Assembly (NCBI GenBank): GCA_964396895.1 | Contig: CAYNGJ010000010.1 | Span: 62,001 to 126,000, forward strand | Direction of reading: 5' to 3' | Length of the DNA: 64,000 nucleotides | Source: UBA2334 sp964396895 | GTDB lineage: Bacteria > Pseudomonadota > Gammaproteobacteria > Burkholderiales > Burkholderiaceae_C | Shown: piece by piece, positions 1-8,114 of the stretch | Numbering within the stretch: the first letter of the stretch is position 1 | Layout: every line of letters starts with the position of its first letter | The notes under the pieces: model-generated | Told to the model about the DNA's origin: nothing | Database searches by the model: none | Seen by the model: the letters and a program-made list of their open reading frames with translations, nothing else | Position numbers and translations under genes: made by a program

Positions 1-416
1 GTTTTGTTGATGTCAGCATCGCGCCCCACCAGTGTGCGGGCAATGGGCGTCTGCCCCTTGAGCACGGCGAGCATGAGCGGGGTTTCGTCCTGCGGGTTGC
101 GCATGTCCACGTTGACCCGGGGGTGCTTGGCCAGGTACTCCGCCACTTTGGTCGAGGGCACGCGCAGCGCGATGTGCAGGGCGTGTTGGCCGCGTGGGTC
201 AATGGTGTTGAGGTCAAACCCCCGCAGATCCAGCAACAGCAGGGTGCTGAGGTCGTCGCGCTGCACGGCGGTGAAAAAGGCTTCGAACGACTGCGCCCAG
301 GCGGATCGACCCTGCCCCAGGGCCAGCGCCACGGTGCCGGCACCCAGGAAGGCCAGCCACCGGCGACGGGCAGGATCAGCGACGGCAAAGGCGGGCAAAG
401 CCTGGTGTGGGTTCAT
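1..416 (-). CDS. Exported ankyrin-repeat protein (C-terminus cut by window edge)
   Basis: The reading frame opens at an ATG whose first four bases (ATGA) overlap the tatD stop codon, and it stays open to the left edge. The N-terminus has a twin-arginine-like run (ARRRWLAFLGAG) followed by a hydrophobic stretch and an AWAQ-type cleavage site near residue 42, so export is likely. The rest reads as ankyrin repeats: DLRGFDLNTIDPRGQHALHI, then a unit with NPQDETPLMLAVLKG and another starting at DADIN. Ankyrin repeats bind proteins; the partner cannot be told from here. Position directly behind tatD suggests co-transcription with the mltG-tmk-holB-pilZ-tatD run. Only about 138 residues are visible. 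Confidence 0.8.
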   Translation of the reverse strand, partial: MNPHQALPAFAVADPARRRWLAFLGAGTVALALGQGRSAWAQSFEAFFTAVQRDDLSTLLLLDLRGFDLNTIDPRGQHALHIALRVPSTKVAEYLAKHPRVNVDMRNPQDETPLMLAVLKGQTPIARTLVGRDADINK

Positions 417-1267
417 GGCTGAGGCGAACGGGCGGGGGTGGATGGGACAAATGGGGCACACACGCGGGTGAACAGGGCGTCCACGTTGGCGCTGGTGGTG
501 TGCGCCACCTCGGCCACGTCCAGCCCTTTGAGCTGGGCAATTTGGGCGGCGACGTGGGGGACAAACGCAGGGCTGTTGGTTTTGCCCCGGTGGGGCACCG
601 GCGCCAGGTAGGGGCTGTCGGTCTCGATGAGCAGGCGGTCCATGGGCACAAAGCCCGCCACTTCCCTCAGGTCGGCGGCGGTCTTGAAGGTCAGGATGCC
701 GGAAAACGAGATGTAAAAACCCATGTCCAGCGCCGCCCGCGCCACGGCCAGGCTCTCGGTGAAGCAGTGAAACACGCCGCGCGCTGCAGGCAGGCCATCG
801 TCCGCGCTGGCCGATGCCCAGCCTCCGCTCTCGCGCAGGATGGCCAGGGTGTCATCGGACGCACTGCGGGTGTGGATGACCAGGGGCAGGTCGGTGCGGC
901 GGGCCGCATCGATGTGCAGGCGGTAGCGGTCGCGCTGCCACGCCATGTCGGCCACGGTGCGCTCACCCAGGCGGAAATAGTCCAGCCCCGTCTCGCCCAT
1001 GCCCACCACCCGAGGCAGGGCCGCGCGGCTGAGCAGGTCGTCCAGCGTGGGTTCCTGCACGCCTTCGTTGTCGGGGTGCACGCCCACGGTGGCCCAGAGG
1101 TTGGGGTGTGCCAGGGCCAGCCCATGCACATCGGGGAATTCTTCCAAGGTGGTGCAGATGCACAGGGCGCGGCTGACCTGGGCCAGCGCCATGTCGGCGA
1201 GCACGCTGTCCATGCGCCCCTGAAAGTCGGGGAAGTTGAGGTGGCAGTGGGAATCGGTGAACATCAA
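413..1267 (-). CDS. tatD: TatD-family metal-dependent hydrolase (DNase)
   Basis: A 284-residue protein of normal TatD length. It starts with the family signature DSHCHLNFPDF, in which the HxH pair binds metal. Further metal and active-site motifs follow in the usual order: GETGLDYF (Glu), HTRSASDDT (His), FHCFTESLAVA (His) and the C-terminal ETDSPYLAP (Asp). Family members are TIM-barrel metallohydrolases with 3'-5' exonuclease activity on DNA. It is fifth in the mltG-tmk-holB-pilZ-tatD gene order, and its stop overlaps the ankyrin gene start. An AT-rich repeat copy separates it from pilZ, the only non-overlapping junction in this run. Confidence 0.95.
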   Translation of the reverse strand: MMFTDSHCHLNFPDFQGRMDSVLADMALAQVSRALCICTTLEEFPDVHGLALAHPNLWATVGVHPDNEGVQEPTLDDLLSRAALPRVVGMGETGLDYFRLGERTVADMAWQRDRYRLHIDAARRTDLPLVIHTRSASDDTLAILRESGGWASASADDGLPAARGVFHCFTESLAVARAALDMGFYISFSGILTFKTAADLREVAGFVPMDRLLIETDSPYLAPVPHRGKTNSPAFVPHVAAQIAQLKGLDVAEVAHTTSANVDALFTRVCAPFVPSTPARSPQP

Positions 1268-1332
1268 AAAATATCAATCAAAAGCACATAAAGCGCTTTT
1301 ATATATTGGTGTTTAAGCTATTGATTTTAATG
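1262..1332 (-). repeat. AT-rich dispersed repeat, copy 1 (between pilZ and tatD)
   Basis: Read on the minus strand, a TAGC box (1320-1317) is followed after exactly 18 nt by AAGCGC, then ATGTGC and a T-rich tail with TTTTGATTGATATTTTT. The block is much more AT-rich than the genes around it and includes the first bases of tatD. It shares the AAACACCAAT core with copy 2 (5721-5780). It belongs to the ten-copy family described in the findings. Confidence 0.75.
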
Positions 1333-1365
1333 GCCTGTTTGGCAGGCCTGGCGCGCCGCCTGGGC

Positions 1366-1773
1366 TCACACGGTCTGCGTAGGGCGGTCCGAGGCCAGAC
1401 GGGCCCCCAAGATTTGCTCGATGCGGTGCTTCAGCTGCGCCGATTTGTCGTCCGACGGGAACTGCACGCCCACGCCTTGGGTGCGGTTGCCTGTACCGTG
1501 GGCGGGGGTGATCCACGCCACTTTGCCCGCCACGGGGTAACGCTGGGGATCGTCGGGCAGGCTGACCAGCACGTACACGTCGTCACCCAACCGGTATTCG
1601 CGTGTGGTGGGCACAAAAATACCGCCATCGGTGAACAGCGGAATGTAGGCGGCGTACAAAGCGGCCTTTTCCTTGATGGACAGCTGGATGACGCTGGGCC
1701 TGGAACCACCGGCGCTGGGGGCACCCGCCACACCCAAGGCTGCTGGACCAGAGCTGGAGGTTTCTGTGTTCAT
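1366..1773 (-). CDS. PilZ-domain protein
   Basis: 135 residues from the ATG at 1773, chosen because it overlaps the holB stop (ATGA), as the neighbours do. The PilZ fold is recognisable from VIQLSIKEKAALYAAYIPLF, FVPTTREYRLGDDVYVLVSL and the conserved VAWITP segment, with a VGVQF strand near the end. The strong c-di-GMP-binding RxxxR/DxSxxG signature is not evident, as in type IV pilus PilZ proteins that act by protein contact. Genes in this position next to holB and tmk are usually annotated as type IV pilus assembly PilZ. Other c-di-GMP proteins in the window make a link to that signal possible but unproven. Confidence 0.88.
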   Translation of the reverse strand: MNTETSSSGPAALGVAGAPSAGGSRPSVIQLSIKEKAALYAAYIPLFTDGGIFVPTTREYRLGDDVYVLVSLPDDPQRYPVAGKVAWITPAHGTGNRTQGVGVQFPSDDKSAQLKHRIEQILGARLASDRPTQTV

Positions 1774-2828
1774 GGCCGGAGTGTATGCGCGCGGGGGCGA
1801 TTTGTGCCCCGGAGGTCGGCACCGTGGACCGTCAACACCTGGCGCGCCCCTGCCAGCCAGGCATCCCACGTGAGGCCTGCGCTGAAGGGGTGTTCCACGG
1901 TGCGGGCCGCCTGCATCAAGGCCTGCGCCCAGGCTTGCAACGCGGGCAAGCCGGGGGTGTGCGCGGGGGCGGGCAAATGCGCCAGCTCAAAAAAACGGGG
2001 TGCCGCGCCGCTGGCCTGGGCCATGAGGTCGTGGCAAAGCTTTTGCAACACATCCAACTGCTGGGCGGGGGACCAGGGGGCCAGCACGCTGCCATCGCCC
2101 TGGGCCAGTGCCTTGGGCAGCTGCGCCCATTGGGCGGCGGTCAGGCCCCGCTGGGCCAGGGCCAGAGCGTCGCTGGGTCGCCCCCCAGCGGCGCGCAAGC
2201 ACATGCGCACGGTGGCTTCGTCTTTGCCCGGCACCTGCTGGGCCAGCCAAGCCAGTGCCTCGGCCTCCGGTGGCCACTGCAGCGCGTGGCTCTGGCAGCG
2301 GCTGCGGATGGTGGCCGGCAGGCTGTGCGCGGCCTCGGTGGCCAACACAAAGCGTAGGTCACCCGCGGGTTCCTCCAGCGTTTTGAGCAAGGTGTTGGCC
2401 GACTCCACGTTGAGCCGGTCGGCCGGATAGACCAGCACCACCTTGGTGCGGCCCCGGGAGCGGGTCGTTTGTGCAAATTCCACCACCCCGCGCGCGGCCT
2501 CCACCCGTATCCACTTGCTGGGTTTGACTTCTTTTTTCTCAATCTTGTCGCGGGTTTTCTCGTCCAGCGGCCAGTCCAGGTCCAGGGCCATGACGTCGGG
2601 CATCAGCACCAACAGCTCGGCGTGGGTGCGCACGTCGATGGCGTGGCAGCTCACACACTGGCCACAGGCGCCGTGCGGGGTGGGCTGGTCGCACAGCCAG
2701 GCACGCGCCAACGCCAGGGCCAACTCGTACTGGCCCAGGCCAGATGGCCCGGCCAACAGCAGGGCATGACCGCGCTGCGCCAGCAGCAGCTGCAACTGAC
2801 GCGCAATCCAGGGGGGGGAGGTGCTCAT
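1770..2828 (-). CDS. holB: DNA polymerase III delta-prime subunit
   Basis: 352 residues from the ATG at 2828, which overlaps the tmk stop. Delta-prime is the stator of the clamp-loader complex that opens the beta sliding clamp. The N-terminal AAA-like domain carries GPSGLGQYE at the P-loop position with no lysine, as expected for a non-hydrolysing delta-prime. A zinc module CGQCVSC follows near residue 55. The clamp-loader signature VYPADRLNVESANTLLKTLE and the LATEAAHSLPATIRSRCQ sensor segment are clear. The C-terminal collar is alanine/leucine rich. The tmk-holB-pilZ order is conserved in proteobacteria. Confidence 0.95.
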   Translation of the reverse strand: MSTSPPWIARQLQLLLAQRGHALLLAGPSGLGQYELALALARAWLCDQPTPHGACGQCVSCHAIDVRTHAELLVLMPDVMALDLDWPLDEKTRDKIEKKEVKPSKWIRVEAARGVVEFAQTTRSRGRTKVVLVYPADRLNVESANTLLKTLEEPAGDLRFVLATEAAHSLPATIRSRCQSHALQWPPEAEALAWLAQQVPGKDEATVRMCLRAAGGRPSDALALAQRGLTAAQWAQLPKALAQGDGSVLAPWSPAQQLDVLQKLCHDLMAQASGAAPRFFELAHLPAPAHTPGLPALQAWAQALMQAARTVEHPFSAGLTWDAWLAGARQVLTVHGADLRGTNRPRAHTLRP

Positions 2829-3589
2829 GTCGGCTCCCCGGTCAACCAGCCCTTGGCCCGAACAGCAGCGAGCACGTCGCCCCACACCTGCGCCATGGGC
2901 TGGTCGGCGGGTATGCGGGCAAAACGCTGGGGCTGTGCCTGGCAACGCTGGGCATACCCGGCCACCACGCGGGCAAAAAAGGCGGCGCTTTCGGCCTCGA
3001 ATTTGTCGGGCGCACGGGCACCGGCCAGGCGGGCCGCGGCCACCTGGGGCGGCAGGTCGAACCACAGGGTGAGGTGGGGCTGGCGCACCTGGGTGGCGGG
3101 TGTGCCGACATCAGCTCCAGCACCCGCACTGGCGGCCAGCGGCGGCACGGCCTGCACCCAACGCTCCAGCGTGTGCAACACCCCCAGGTCAAAGCCCCGG
3201 CCGCCACCCTGGTAAGCAAAGGTGGCATCGGTGAAGCGGTCGGAAATCACCACCTCGCCCCGGGCCAGCGCGGGTTCGATGACCTGCTGCAGGTGGTCGC
3301 GGCGGGCCGCGAACATGAGCAGCGCTTCGCACAAGGGGTCCATGGCGTCGGACAACACCAAGGCGCGCAATTTTTCGGCCAACGGCGTGCCCCCAGGTTC
3401 GCGGGTGAGCGTGACCGCCCTGCCCTGCGCCCGAAAGGCATCGGCCAGCGCACCGATGTGCGATGACTTGCCCGCACCGTCAATGCCTTCGAAGCTGATG
3501 AACAAGCCTGCAGGCGCCGTGCCTGGCACCCCCGTGCCGCCGAGCGTGACCGTGGACGGAGGGGGCGTGAGGGAATGGGAGTGGCTCAT
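2825..3589 (-). CDS. tmk: Thymidylate kinase
   Basis: 254 residues from the ATG at 3589, which overlaps the mltG stop. It phosphorylates dTMP to dTDP for DNA synthesis. The P-loop is FEGIDGAGKSS near residue 35. TREPGGTPLAEKLR (dTMP binding) and VISDRFTDATFAYQGGGRG (the DR motif) follow in family order. There is an N-terminal extension of about 27 residues rich in Ser/Thr/Pro, and an insert (AGAGADVGTPATQVRQ) before the LTLWFDLPP strand; both make it longer than the usual 200-215 residues. The frame also stays open upstream through mltG, but that part is a shadow. Confidence 0.95.
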   Translation of the reverse strand: MSHSHSLTPPPSTVTLGGTGVPGTAPAGLFISFEGIDGAGKSSHIGALADAFRAQGRAVTLTREPGGTPLAEKLRALVLSDAMDPLCEALLMFAARRDHLQQVIEPALARGEVVISDRFTDATFAYQGGGRGFDLGVLHTLERWVQAVPPLAASAGAGADVGTPATQVRQPHLTLWFDLPPQVAAARLAGARAPDKFEAESAAFFARVVAGYAQRCQAQPQRFARIPADQPMAQVWGDVLAAVRAKGWLTGEPT

Positions 3590-4608
3590 GGCTTGTTGAG
3601 GATGTAGCGGCGCACGGCCTGGTTGTGCTCGTCCAGGGTGGCGCTGAACTGGCTGGAGCCATCGCCCCTGGCCACAAAGTACAGGGCTCGGGTGGCGGCG
3701 GGCTGCACCGCCGCCTGCAGCGAGGCCCAACCGGGCATGGCAATGGGGGTGGGTGGCAGGCCCGCGCGGGTGTAGGTGTTGTAGGGGGTATCGGTGTCGA
3801 GGTGGCGGCGGCGCAACCGCCCCTGCAACGCCGGGCCCACCCCGTAGATGACGGCGGGGTCGGTCTGCAACCGCATGCCCAGGCGCAGGCGGTTGATGAA
3901 CACACCGGCCACCTGGGCACGGTCGGCGTCCAGACCGGTTTCCTTTTCCACGATGCTGGCCAGCGTGAGGGCCTCGTCGGGGGTTTTCAGCGGCAGCCCG
4001 GGCTGGCGCATGGCCCAGGCCTGCGCCAGCTTTTTGTCCATGGCGCTGGCGGCCTGGCGCCACACGTCCAGCTCGCTGGCGTGTTTGGGGTACACGTAGG
4101 TGTCCGGAAAAAAGCGCCCCTCGGGGTGCAGACCGTCCTTGCCCAATGTTTTCATGAGGAAATCGCCTTCCAGCGCTTGTTCCCCAATGGTAATGTGCTC
4201 TGCTTTCCGAATGGCCTCGCGCATCTGGGCAAAGGTCCAGCCCTCCAGCAGGGTCACGCGGCGCAAGGCCTGGTCGCCACTCACCAGCTTGTCCAGCAGT
4301 TGCCAGGGGGTGGTGCCCGGTGTCACCTCGTAACTGCCCGCCTTGATCAGGTGGGCCTGCCCGGAGGCCCGCAGGCCCCACAGCAACAGCCAGGACGGCT
4401 CGTCCAGTCCGGCGGCGGTGGCGTCGCGCACCACGCGTGGGGCTGCGGCGCCAAGTGGCACGCGCAGGTCCAGCACGGCCTGGCCGGGTGTCAGACGCAG
4501 GGACAGTGGGGCATTCACCCACCACACCAGGGCCGCCACCGTCGGCAGCAGTGCCCACAGCGGCCATTGCAGCCAGCGCCACCAGCGACCGGTTTTTGAA
4601 ACTTTCAC
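3586..4608 (-). CDS. mltG: Endolytic murein transglycosylase MltG
   Basis: An inner-membrane YceG-family lytic transglycosylase that cuts nascent glycan strands. One N-terminal membrane segment (LQWPLWALLPTVAALVWW) is followed by a LysM-like periplasmic region. The catalytic domain contains SIVEKETG (catalytic Glu) then VAGVFINRLRLGMRLQTDP, VIYG and YNTYTRAGLPPTPIAMPG. The start is uncertain. I prefer the GTG at 4608 because AAGGGG lies four bases upstream and it gives a short cytoplasmic tail. The ATG at 4644 is in frame but its nearest AAGGGG is about 15 bases away. It heads the run with tmk and is divergent from ygfZ. Confidence 0.92.
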   Translation of the reverse strand: MKVSKTGRWWRWLQWPLWALLPTVAALVWWVNAPLSLRLTPGQAVLDLRVPLGAAAPRVVRDATAAGLDEPSWLLLWGLRASGQAHLIKAGSYEVTPGTTPWQLLDKLVSGDQALRRVTLLEGWTFAQMREAIRKAEHITIGEQALEGDFLMKTLGKDGLHPEGRFFPDTYVYPKHASELDVWRQAASAMDKKLAQAWAMRQPGLPLKTPDEALTLASIVEKETGLDADRAQVAGVFINRLRLGMRLQTDPAVIYGVGPALQGRLRRRHLDTDTPYNTYTRAGLPPTPIAMPGWASLQAAVQPAATRALYFVARGDGSSQFSATLDEHNQAVRRYILNKP

Positions 4609-4734
4609 AGAGCCCCTTGGGAAACAGTCAACAAAGCGTCGCATGATAATTCGGGCCGACCCCCTTGCGGGTATGGTCAGGTCCAGCCCCTCACACGGCC
4701 ATCCACCGCTTTGTTCCACCGTTTGGCCCACCCC

Positions 4735-5709
4735 ATGTCACCCACCACCGCCACCAACGCCCCCCCAGCCGCCAACGCCACCGATGGCCAAACCCGCCTG
4801 CACCACTGGGGGGTGATCCGCGCCCAAGGGGCCGATGCCGCCAAATTTCTGCACGGCCAACTGACGCAGGATTTTTCGCTGCTGGGCCTGTCCCAGGCGC
4901 GCCTGGCCGCGTTTTGCTCACCCAAAGGCCGCATGCTGGCCAGTGTGGTGGGCTTCAAGCTGGCCGACGACGACCTGTTGTTGCTGTGCCCGAGCGACGT
5001 GCTGCCCGCCACCCTCAAGCGCCTGTCCATGTTTGTCATGCGCGCGCAGTGCCGACTCAGCGATGCATCTGCCGCGTTTGACGTGCATGGCCTGGCCGGC
5101 GCCAGCGCCGATGCGCTGGCGGCCTCGACGGGCCTGGAGGGCGGCACCTGGGTCAAAGCAACCTTGCCCGACGGGCTCAGCCTGGTGCGCTTGCCCAAGG
5201 CGGGGGAAGGCCCACGGGCTGTCACCCGCCTGCTGGCCTGTGTGCCCGCCGGCCAAATCCTGCCCGCAACCCTGCCCCCCATGGACAGCGCCGCCTGGGC
5301 CTGGCTGGAGGTGCAAAGCGGCGTGCCCATGGTCAGCTTGCCGGTGGTGGAGGCGTTTGTGCCCCAGATGCTCAACTACGAGTCCGTGGGCGGCGTCAAT
5401 TTCAAAAAGGGCTGCTACCCCGGCCAGGAGGTGGTGGCCCGCAGCCAGTTTCGCGGCACCCTGAAGCGGCGCACCTACCGCGTCGCCACAGATCAAGCGC
5501 TGAGCGTGGGCCAAGAGGTGTTCCACAGCGCCGATGCCGAGCAACCCTGCGGTACGGTGGTGGCCGCCGCCTGCCTGGGTGACCACTGCCAGGCCTTGGT
5601 GTCCATGCAAACCGCTGCGGCAGGCGAAGGCCGTTTGACGGCCAACGGCCCTGCAGGCCCCGCCCTCACCCTGCTGCCGCTGCCCTACGCCTTGCTGGAA
5701 GACGTTTGA
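4735..5709 (+). CDS. ygfZ: Folate-binding tRNA-modifying protein YgfZ
   Basis: 324 residues from the ATG at 4735. YgfZ/IbaA proteins bind folate and help assemble or repair Fe-S clusters in enzymes such as MiaB. The diagnostic signature KKGCYPGQEVVAR, with its conserved Cys, is present near residue 230. N-terminal GcvT-like segments are also present (FLHGQLTQDFSLLG, and FCSPKGRMLASV). It is divergent from mltG, with about 125 bp between the two starts. A TTG in the same frame at 4711 is possible but less likely. Confidence 0.92.
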   Translation: MSPTTATNAPPAANATDGQTRLHHWGVIRAQGADAAKFLHGQLTQDFSLLGLSQARLAAFCSPKGRMLASVVGFKLADDDLLLLCPSDVLPATLKRLSMFVMRAQCRLSDASAAFDVHGLAGASADALAASTGLEGGTWVKATLPDGLSLVRLPKAGEGPRAVTRLLACVPAGQILPATLPPMDSAAWAWLEVQSGVPMVSLPVVEAFVPQMLNYESVGGVNFKKGCYPGQEVVARSQFRGTLKRRTYRVATDQALSVGQEVFHSADAEQPCGTVVAAACLGDHCQALVSMQTAAAGEGRLTANGPAGPALTLLPLPYALLEDV

Positions 5710-5720
5710 CCCATATTCAT

Positions 5721-5780
5721 TGGTTTTTATAGCTGAAACACCAATAAAAACAAGCCATAGAAGGCATTTTTATTCATAAC
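5721..5780 (+). repeat. AT-rich dispersed repeat, copy 2 (after ygfZ)
   Basis: TAGC at 5730-5733, exactly 18 nt, then AAGCCA at 5752-5757, an AAGGC box and ATTTTTATTCATAA. It shares AAACACCAAT with copy 1 and GCATTTTT/ATTCATA with copy 7. It lies between the ygfZ stop and the NRDE start, so it may act as a transcript end or processing site, but no G/C-rich stem with a T-run is present. Confidence 0.75.
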
Positions 5781-5803
5781 TCATACGCTCCCGGTGAATT
5801 GCT

Positions 5804-6760
5804 ATGTGCCTGATGGCCTTTGCGCTGCACACCCAGCCTGAGTTGGGCCTGTTGCTGGCCGCCAACCGGGACGAGGCGCTGGACCGCCCCACCCTGCCCC
5901 TGCACCGCTGGCACACCCCCGCCGGCACGGCGGTGTGGGCGGGGCGCGACGTGCGCGAGGGCGGCACCTGGCTGGGCAGCAGCCTGGGCGGACGGGTGGG
6001 CCTGCTGACCAATGTGCGAGACCCTGCATCGGTGGCCAGCCAAGCGGGCCACGCCCAGCCATTTCCCCGCAGCCGGGGGGAGCTGGTCACCCGCTGGCTG
6101 GACACCACCGCCAGCGAACCCGACGCCCGGCAGGCCACCCAGCGGTTCACCCAGTGGCTGCAGCCGCGGGCGTTGGACTACGGGGGCTTCAACCTCGTGC
6201 TGGGCGATGTGGCCCAAGGCCACTGGGTGTGGTTGAACAACCGCCCCGACACGGTGTGGCCCAAGCTGCCAACCCAGTGGCAACGGGCCGCCCACCAGTC
6301 GCATGGCCATTTGCTGGCGGCCACCCTGCCACCGGGGGTGTACGGCCTGTCCAACGCCGGTCTGGACACCGCCTGGCCCAAAACCCTGGCGCTGCGCGAG
6401 GCCCTGCAGCAGCACCTGGCGGCCGCCCCCGAGGGCGCGCCCCGCCCCCCCACACCCGACTCGCCCCTGTGGGCGGCTCTGGCCAACCCGCACGTTTACC
6501 CCGACGACCAACTGCCCCACACCGGCGTGCCCTGGGCGTGGGAGCGTGCACTGTCGGCCGCGTGGGTGGACATGCCCAGCCACACCGCCGGATATGGGAC
6601 CCGCAGCAGCTTGCTGATGCAGCTGCAGCGGCAAGCGGGCCATTGGCACGCCCACCTGCTGGAGCGCACCTGGCGACCGGCACCGCAAGCCGGCTGGGCC
6701 AGTGCCCAGTGGCACTTTGACGGGTCAGCCGCGGCTCAGACCACGAACCAGGAGCGGTAA
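5804..6760 (+). CDS. NRDE (TANGO2-like) family protein
   Basis: 318 residues starting MCLMAFALH, typical of this family, where a conserved Cys2 could become N-terminal after Met removal as in Ntn hydrolases. The name-giving motif LLAANRDE is near residue 20, followed by WAGRDVREGGTWLG and LTNVRDP. A C-terminal GYGTRSSLLMQL segment fits the family. The biochemical role is not settled; members are linked to heme handling and Golgi organisation in eukaryotes. Its last 25 bp overlap tail-to-tail with the CYTH gene on the other strand. Confidence 0.9.
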   Translation: MCLMAFALHTQPELGLLLAANRDEALDRPTLPLHRWHTPAGTAVWAGRDVREGGTWLGSSLGGRVGLLTNVRDPASVASQAGHAQPFPRSRGELVTRWLDTTASEPDARQATQRFTQWLQPRALDYGGFNLVLGDVAQGHWVWLNNRPDTVWPKLPTQWQRAAHQSHGHLLAATLPPGVYGLSNAGLDTAWPKTLALREALQQHLAAAPEGAPRPPTPDSPLWAALANPHVYPDDQLPHTGVPWAWERALSAAWVDMPSHTAGYGTRSSLLMQLQRQAGHWHAHLLERTWRPAPQAGWASAQWHFDGSAAAQTTNQER

Positions 6761-7203
6761 GGGCAGGTGGCCAAGGCGGAGTTGAAGTAGCGGGCGTCGT
6801 GCGTCACGTCCTCGCCCAGCCAATCGGGGCGCTCAAAGGGCTGGTCGGGCGACGACAGCTCAATTTCCGCCACCACCAGACCCAGGTTGTCACCGTGGAA
6901 TTCGTCCACTTCCCAGACCATGCCCGCGTGGGTGAGGGTGTGGCGGGTTTTGTCGATCAGTGGGCCGTCGCACAGCGCCAGCAAGGCCCGGGCATCGGCC
7001 AGCGGAATGGGGTATTCAAACTCCTGCCGGGTGGCACCCTCGCTGCGACCCTTGATGGTCAACCACCCATCGCCACCGGCCACCCGGACGCGCACGGTGC
7101 GCGCCACGTCGCGGTTGAGGTAACCCTGGGTGTACCGCACCCCCGGCGTGCCACGCCAGTGCTCGTTGCGCACCAGAAATTTGCGTTCAATTTCAATGCC
7201 CAT
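6736..7203 (-). CDS. CYTH-domain protein (triphosphate tunnel phosphatase family)
   Basis: 155 residues beginning MGIEIERKFLV, the ExExK signature of CYTH/triphosphate tunnel metalloenzymes. The single-domain length matches bacterial inorganic tripolyphosphatases and YgiF N-domains. Charged tunnel strands such as VRVRVAGGDGWLTIKG and WEVDEFHGDNLGLVVAEIEL follow. The substrate is probably a triphosphate (tripolyphosphate or thiamine triphosphate); sequence alone does not decide. It starts 6 bp after the thioesterase-GNAT gene, so the two are probably co-transcribed. Confidence 0.88.
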   Translation of the reverse strand: MGIEIERKFLVRNEHWRGTPGVRYTQGYLNRDVARTVRVRVAGGDGWLTIKGRSEGATRQEFEYPIPLADARALLALCDGPLIDKTRHTLTHAGMVWEVDEFHGDNLGLVVAEIELSSPDQPFERPDWLGEDVTHDARYFNSALATCPYRSWFVV

Positions 7204-7209
7204 GGGTGC

Positions 7210-8097
7210 TCACTCGTCCAGCGCCAAGGCGTGGGTGGTCACCAGCGGCAGCGCCATGGTCTGGTGCGGCAGGCCGGCTTCTTCAAACACCGGCCCCAGA
7301 GGCAAAAAACCTTGGTGGCGGTAAAACGCTTCGGCGCTGCGCAAGGCATGCAACTGCACCTGCGCGCAGCCAGCGGCACGGGCCTGCGCCACCAGGGTTT
7401 GCAGCACCCGCTCGCCCAAGCCTTCTTGGCGCATGGGATGCAACACCGCCATGCGGCCTACTTGACCGGTGTCGCCTTGGCACACCAGGCGCCCAGTGGC
7501 CAACGGCATGCCCAGCCGGTTGGCGATGCAGGCGTGAAAGGCTCCGGCATCGGCTTCGTCAGACAACAGGTGCGTGGGCACGCCCTGCTCCTGTCCCAAC
7601 ACCTGCTCCCGCACCGCCATGGCGGGCTGCTGCTGGGTCAACCAGGTGCCGCTGTGCAGTTCGGTCATGGGCAGCCGGTCTTCAAACGCCTGCAACACCT
7701 CCACCAGGGCCGCAGGCACAGGTTGAGAAGCCATGGCGTGGGGGGTAGTGAAGACATACAGCAATTCACCGGTGGCCAGCAGTTCATCGCCCCGGAAGAT
7801 GGCACCCTCAAACACCAGCGACGAGCGCCCGGTTTTGACAAACCGCATGCCCACGTCCAGCCAGTCGTCCATGCGGGCGCTGCGCAAAAAATCCACGGTG
7901 GCCTTGCGCACCACCATGTCGCCATTGAGCTGGGCCATGGCCTGGGCAAACGGCAACGCCGCCGCCCGCCAATATTCATTGATGGCCACGTCCAGGTAGG
8001 CTAGGTAGTGGGCGTTGAACACGATGGACTGCATGTCCACCTCAGACCAGCGCACGCGCAGGCGGTGGAGCAATCGGTATTGGTCAGGGTGGGTCAT
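7210..8097 (-). CDS. Fused acyl-CoA thioesterase (4HBT) and GNAT acetyltransferase
   Basis: 295 residues in two parts. Residues 1-140 are a YbgC/FadM-type hotdog thioesterase: VRWSEVDMQSIVFNAHYLAYLDVA is the 4HBT signature region (Asp plus NAHY in place of NV/GHVNN). Residues 150-295 form a GNAT domain with GRLVCQGDTGQVGRMAVLHP, the acetyl-CoA loop MRQEGLGERVL and AEAFYRHQGFLPLGPVFEEAG. The join is continuous with no stop. The likely role is hydrolysis of short acyl-CoA thioesters coupled to an acyl transfer, but this is inference. It sits 17 bp after a diguanylate cyclase gene and 6 bp before the CYTH gene. Confidence 0.88.
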   Translation of the reverse strand: MTHPDQYRLLHRLRVRWSEVDMQSIVFNAHYLAYLDVAINEYWRAAALPFAQAMAQLNGDMVVRKATVDFLRSARMDDWLDVGMRFVKTGRSSLVFEGAIFRGDELLATGELLYVFTTPHAMASQPVPAALVEVLQAFEDRLPMTELHSGTWLTQQQPAMAVREQVLGQEQGVPTHLLSDEADAGAFHACIANRLGMPLATGRLVCQGDTGQVGRMAVLHPMRQEGLGERVLQTLVAQARAAGCAQVQLHALRSAEAFYRHQGFLPLGPVFEEAGLPHQTMALPLVTTHALALDE

Positions 8098-8114
8098 GGG
8101 CTTGAATGGGCGGT

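Noticed and set aside
3590..4582. Upstream in-frame extension of tmk into mltG
   Set aside because: The frame is open but the tmk homology starts at the ATG at 3589, which overlaps the mltG stop; the extension is an out-of-frame reading of mltG.
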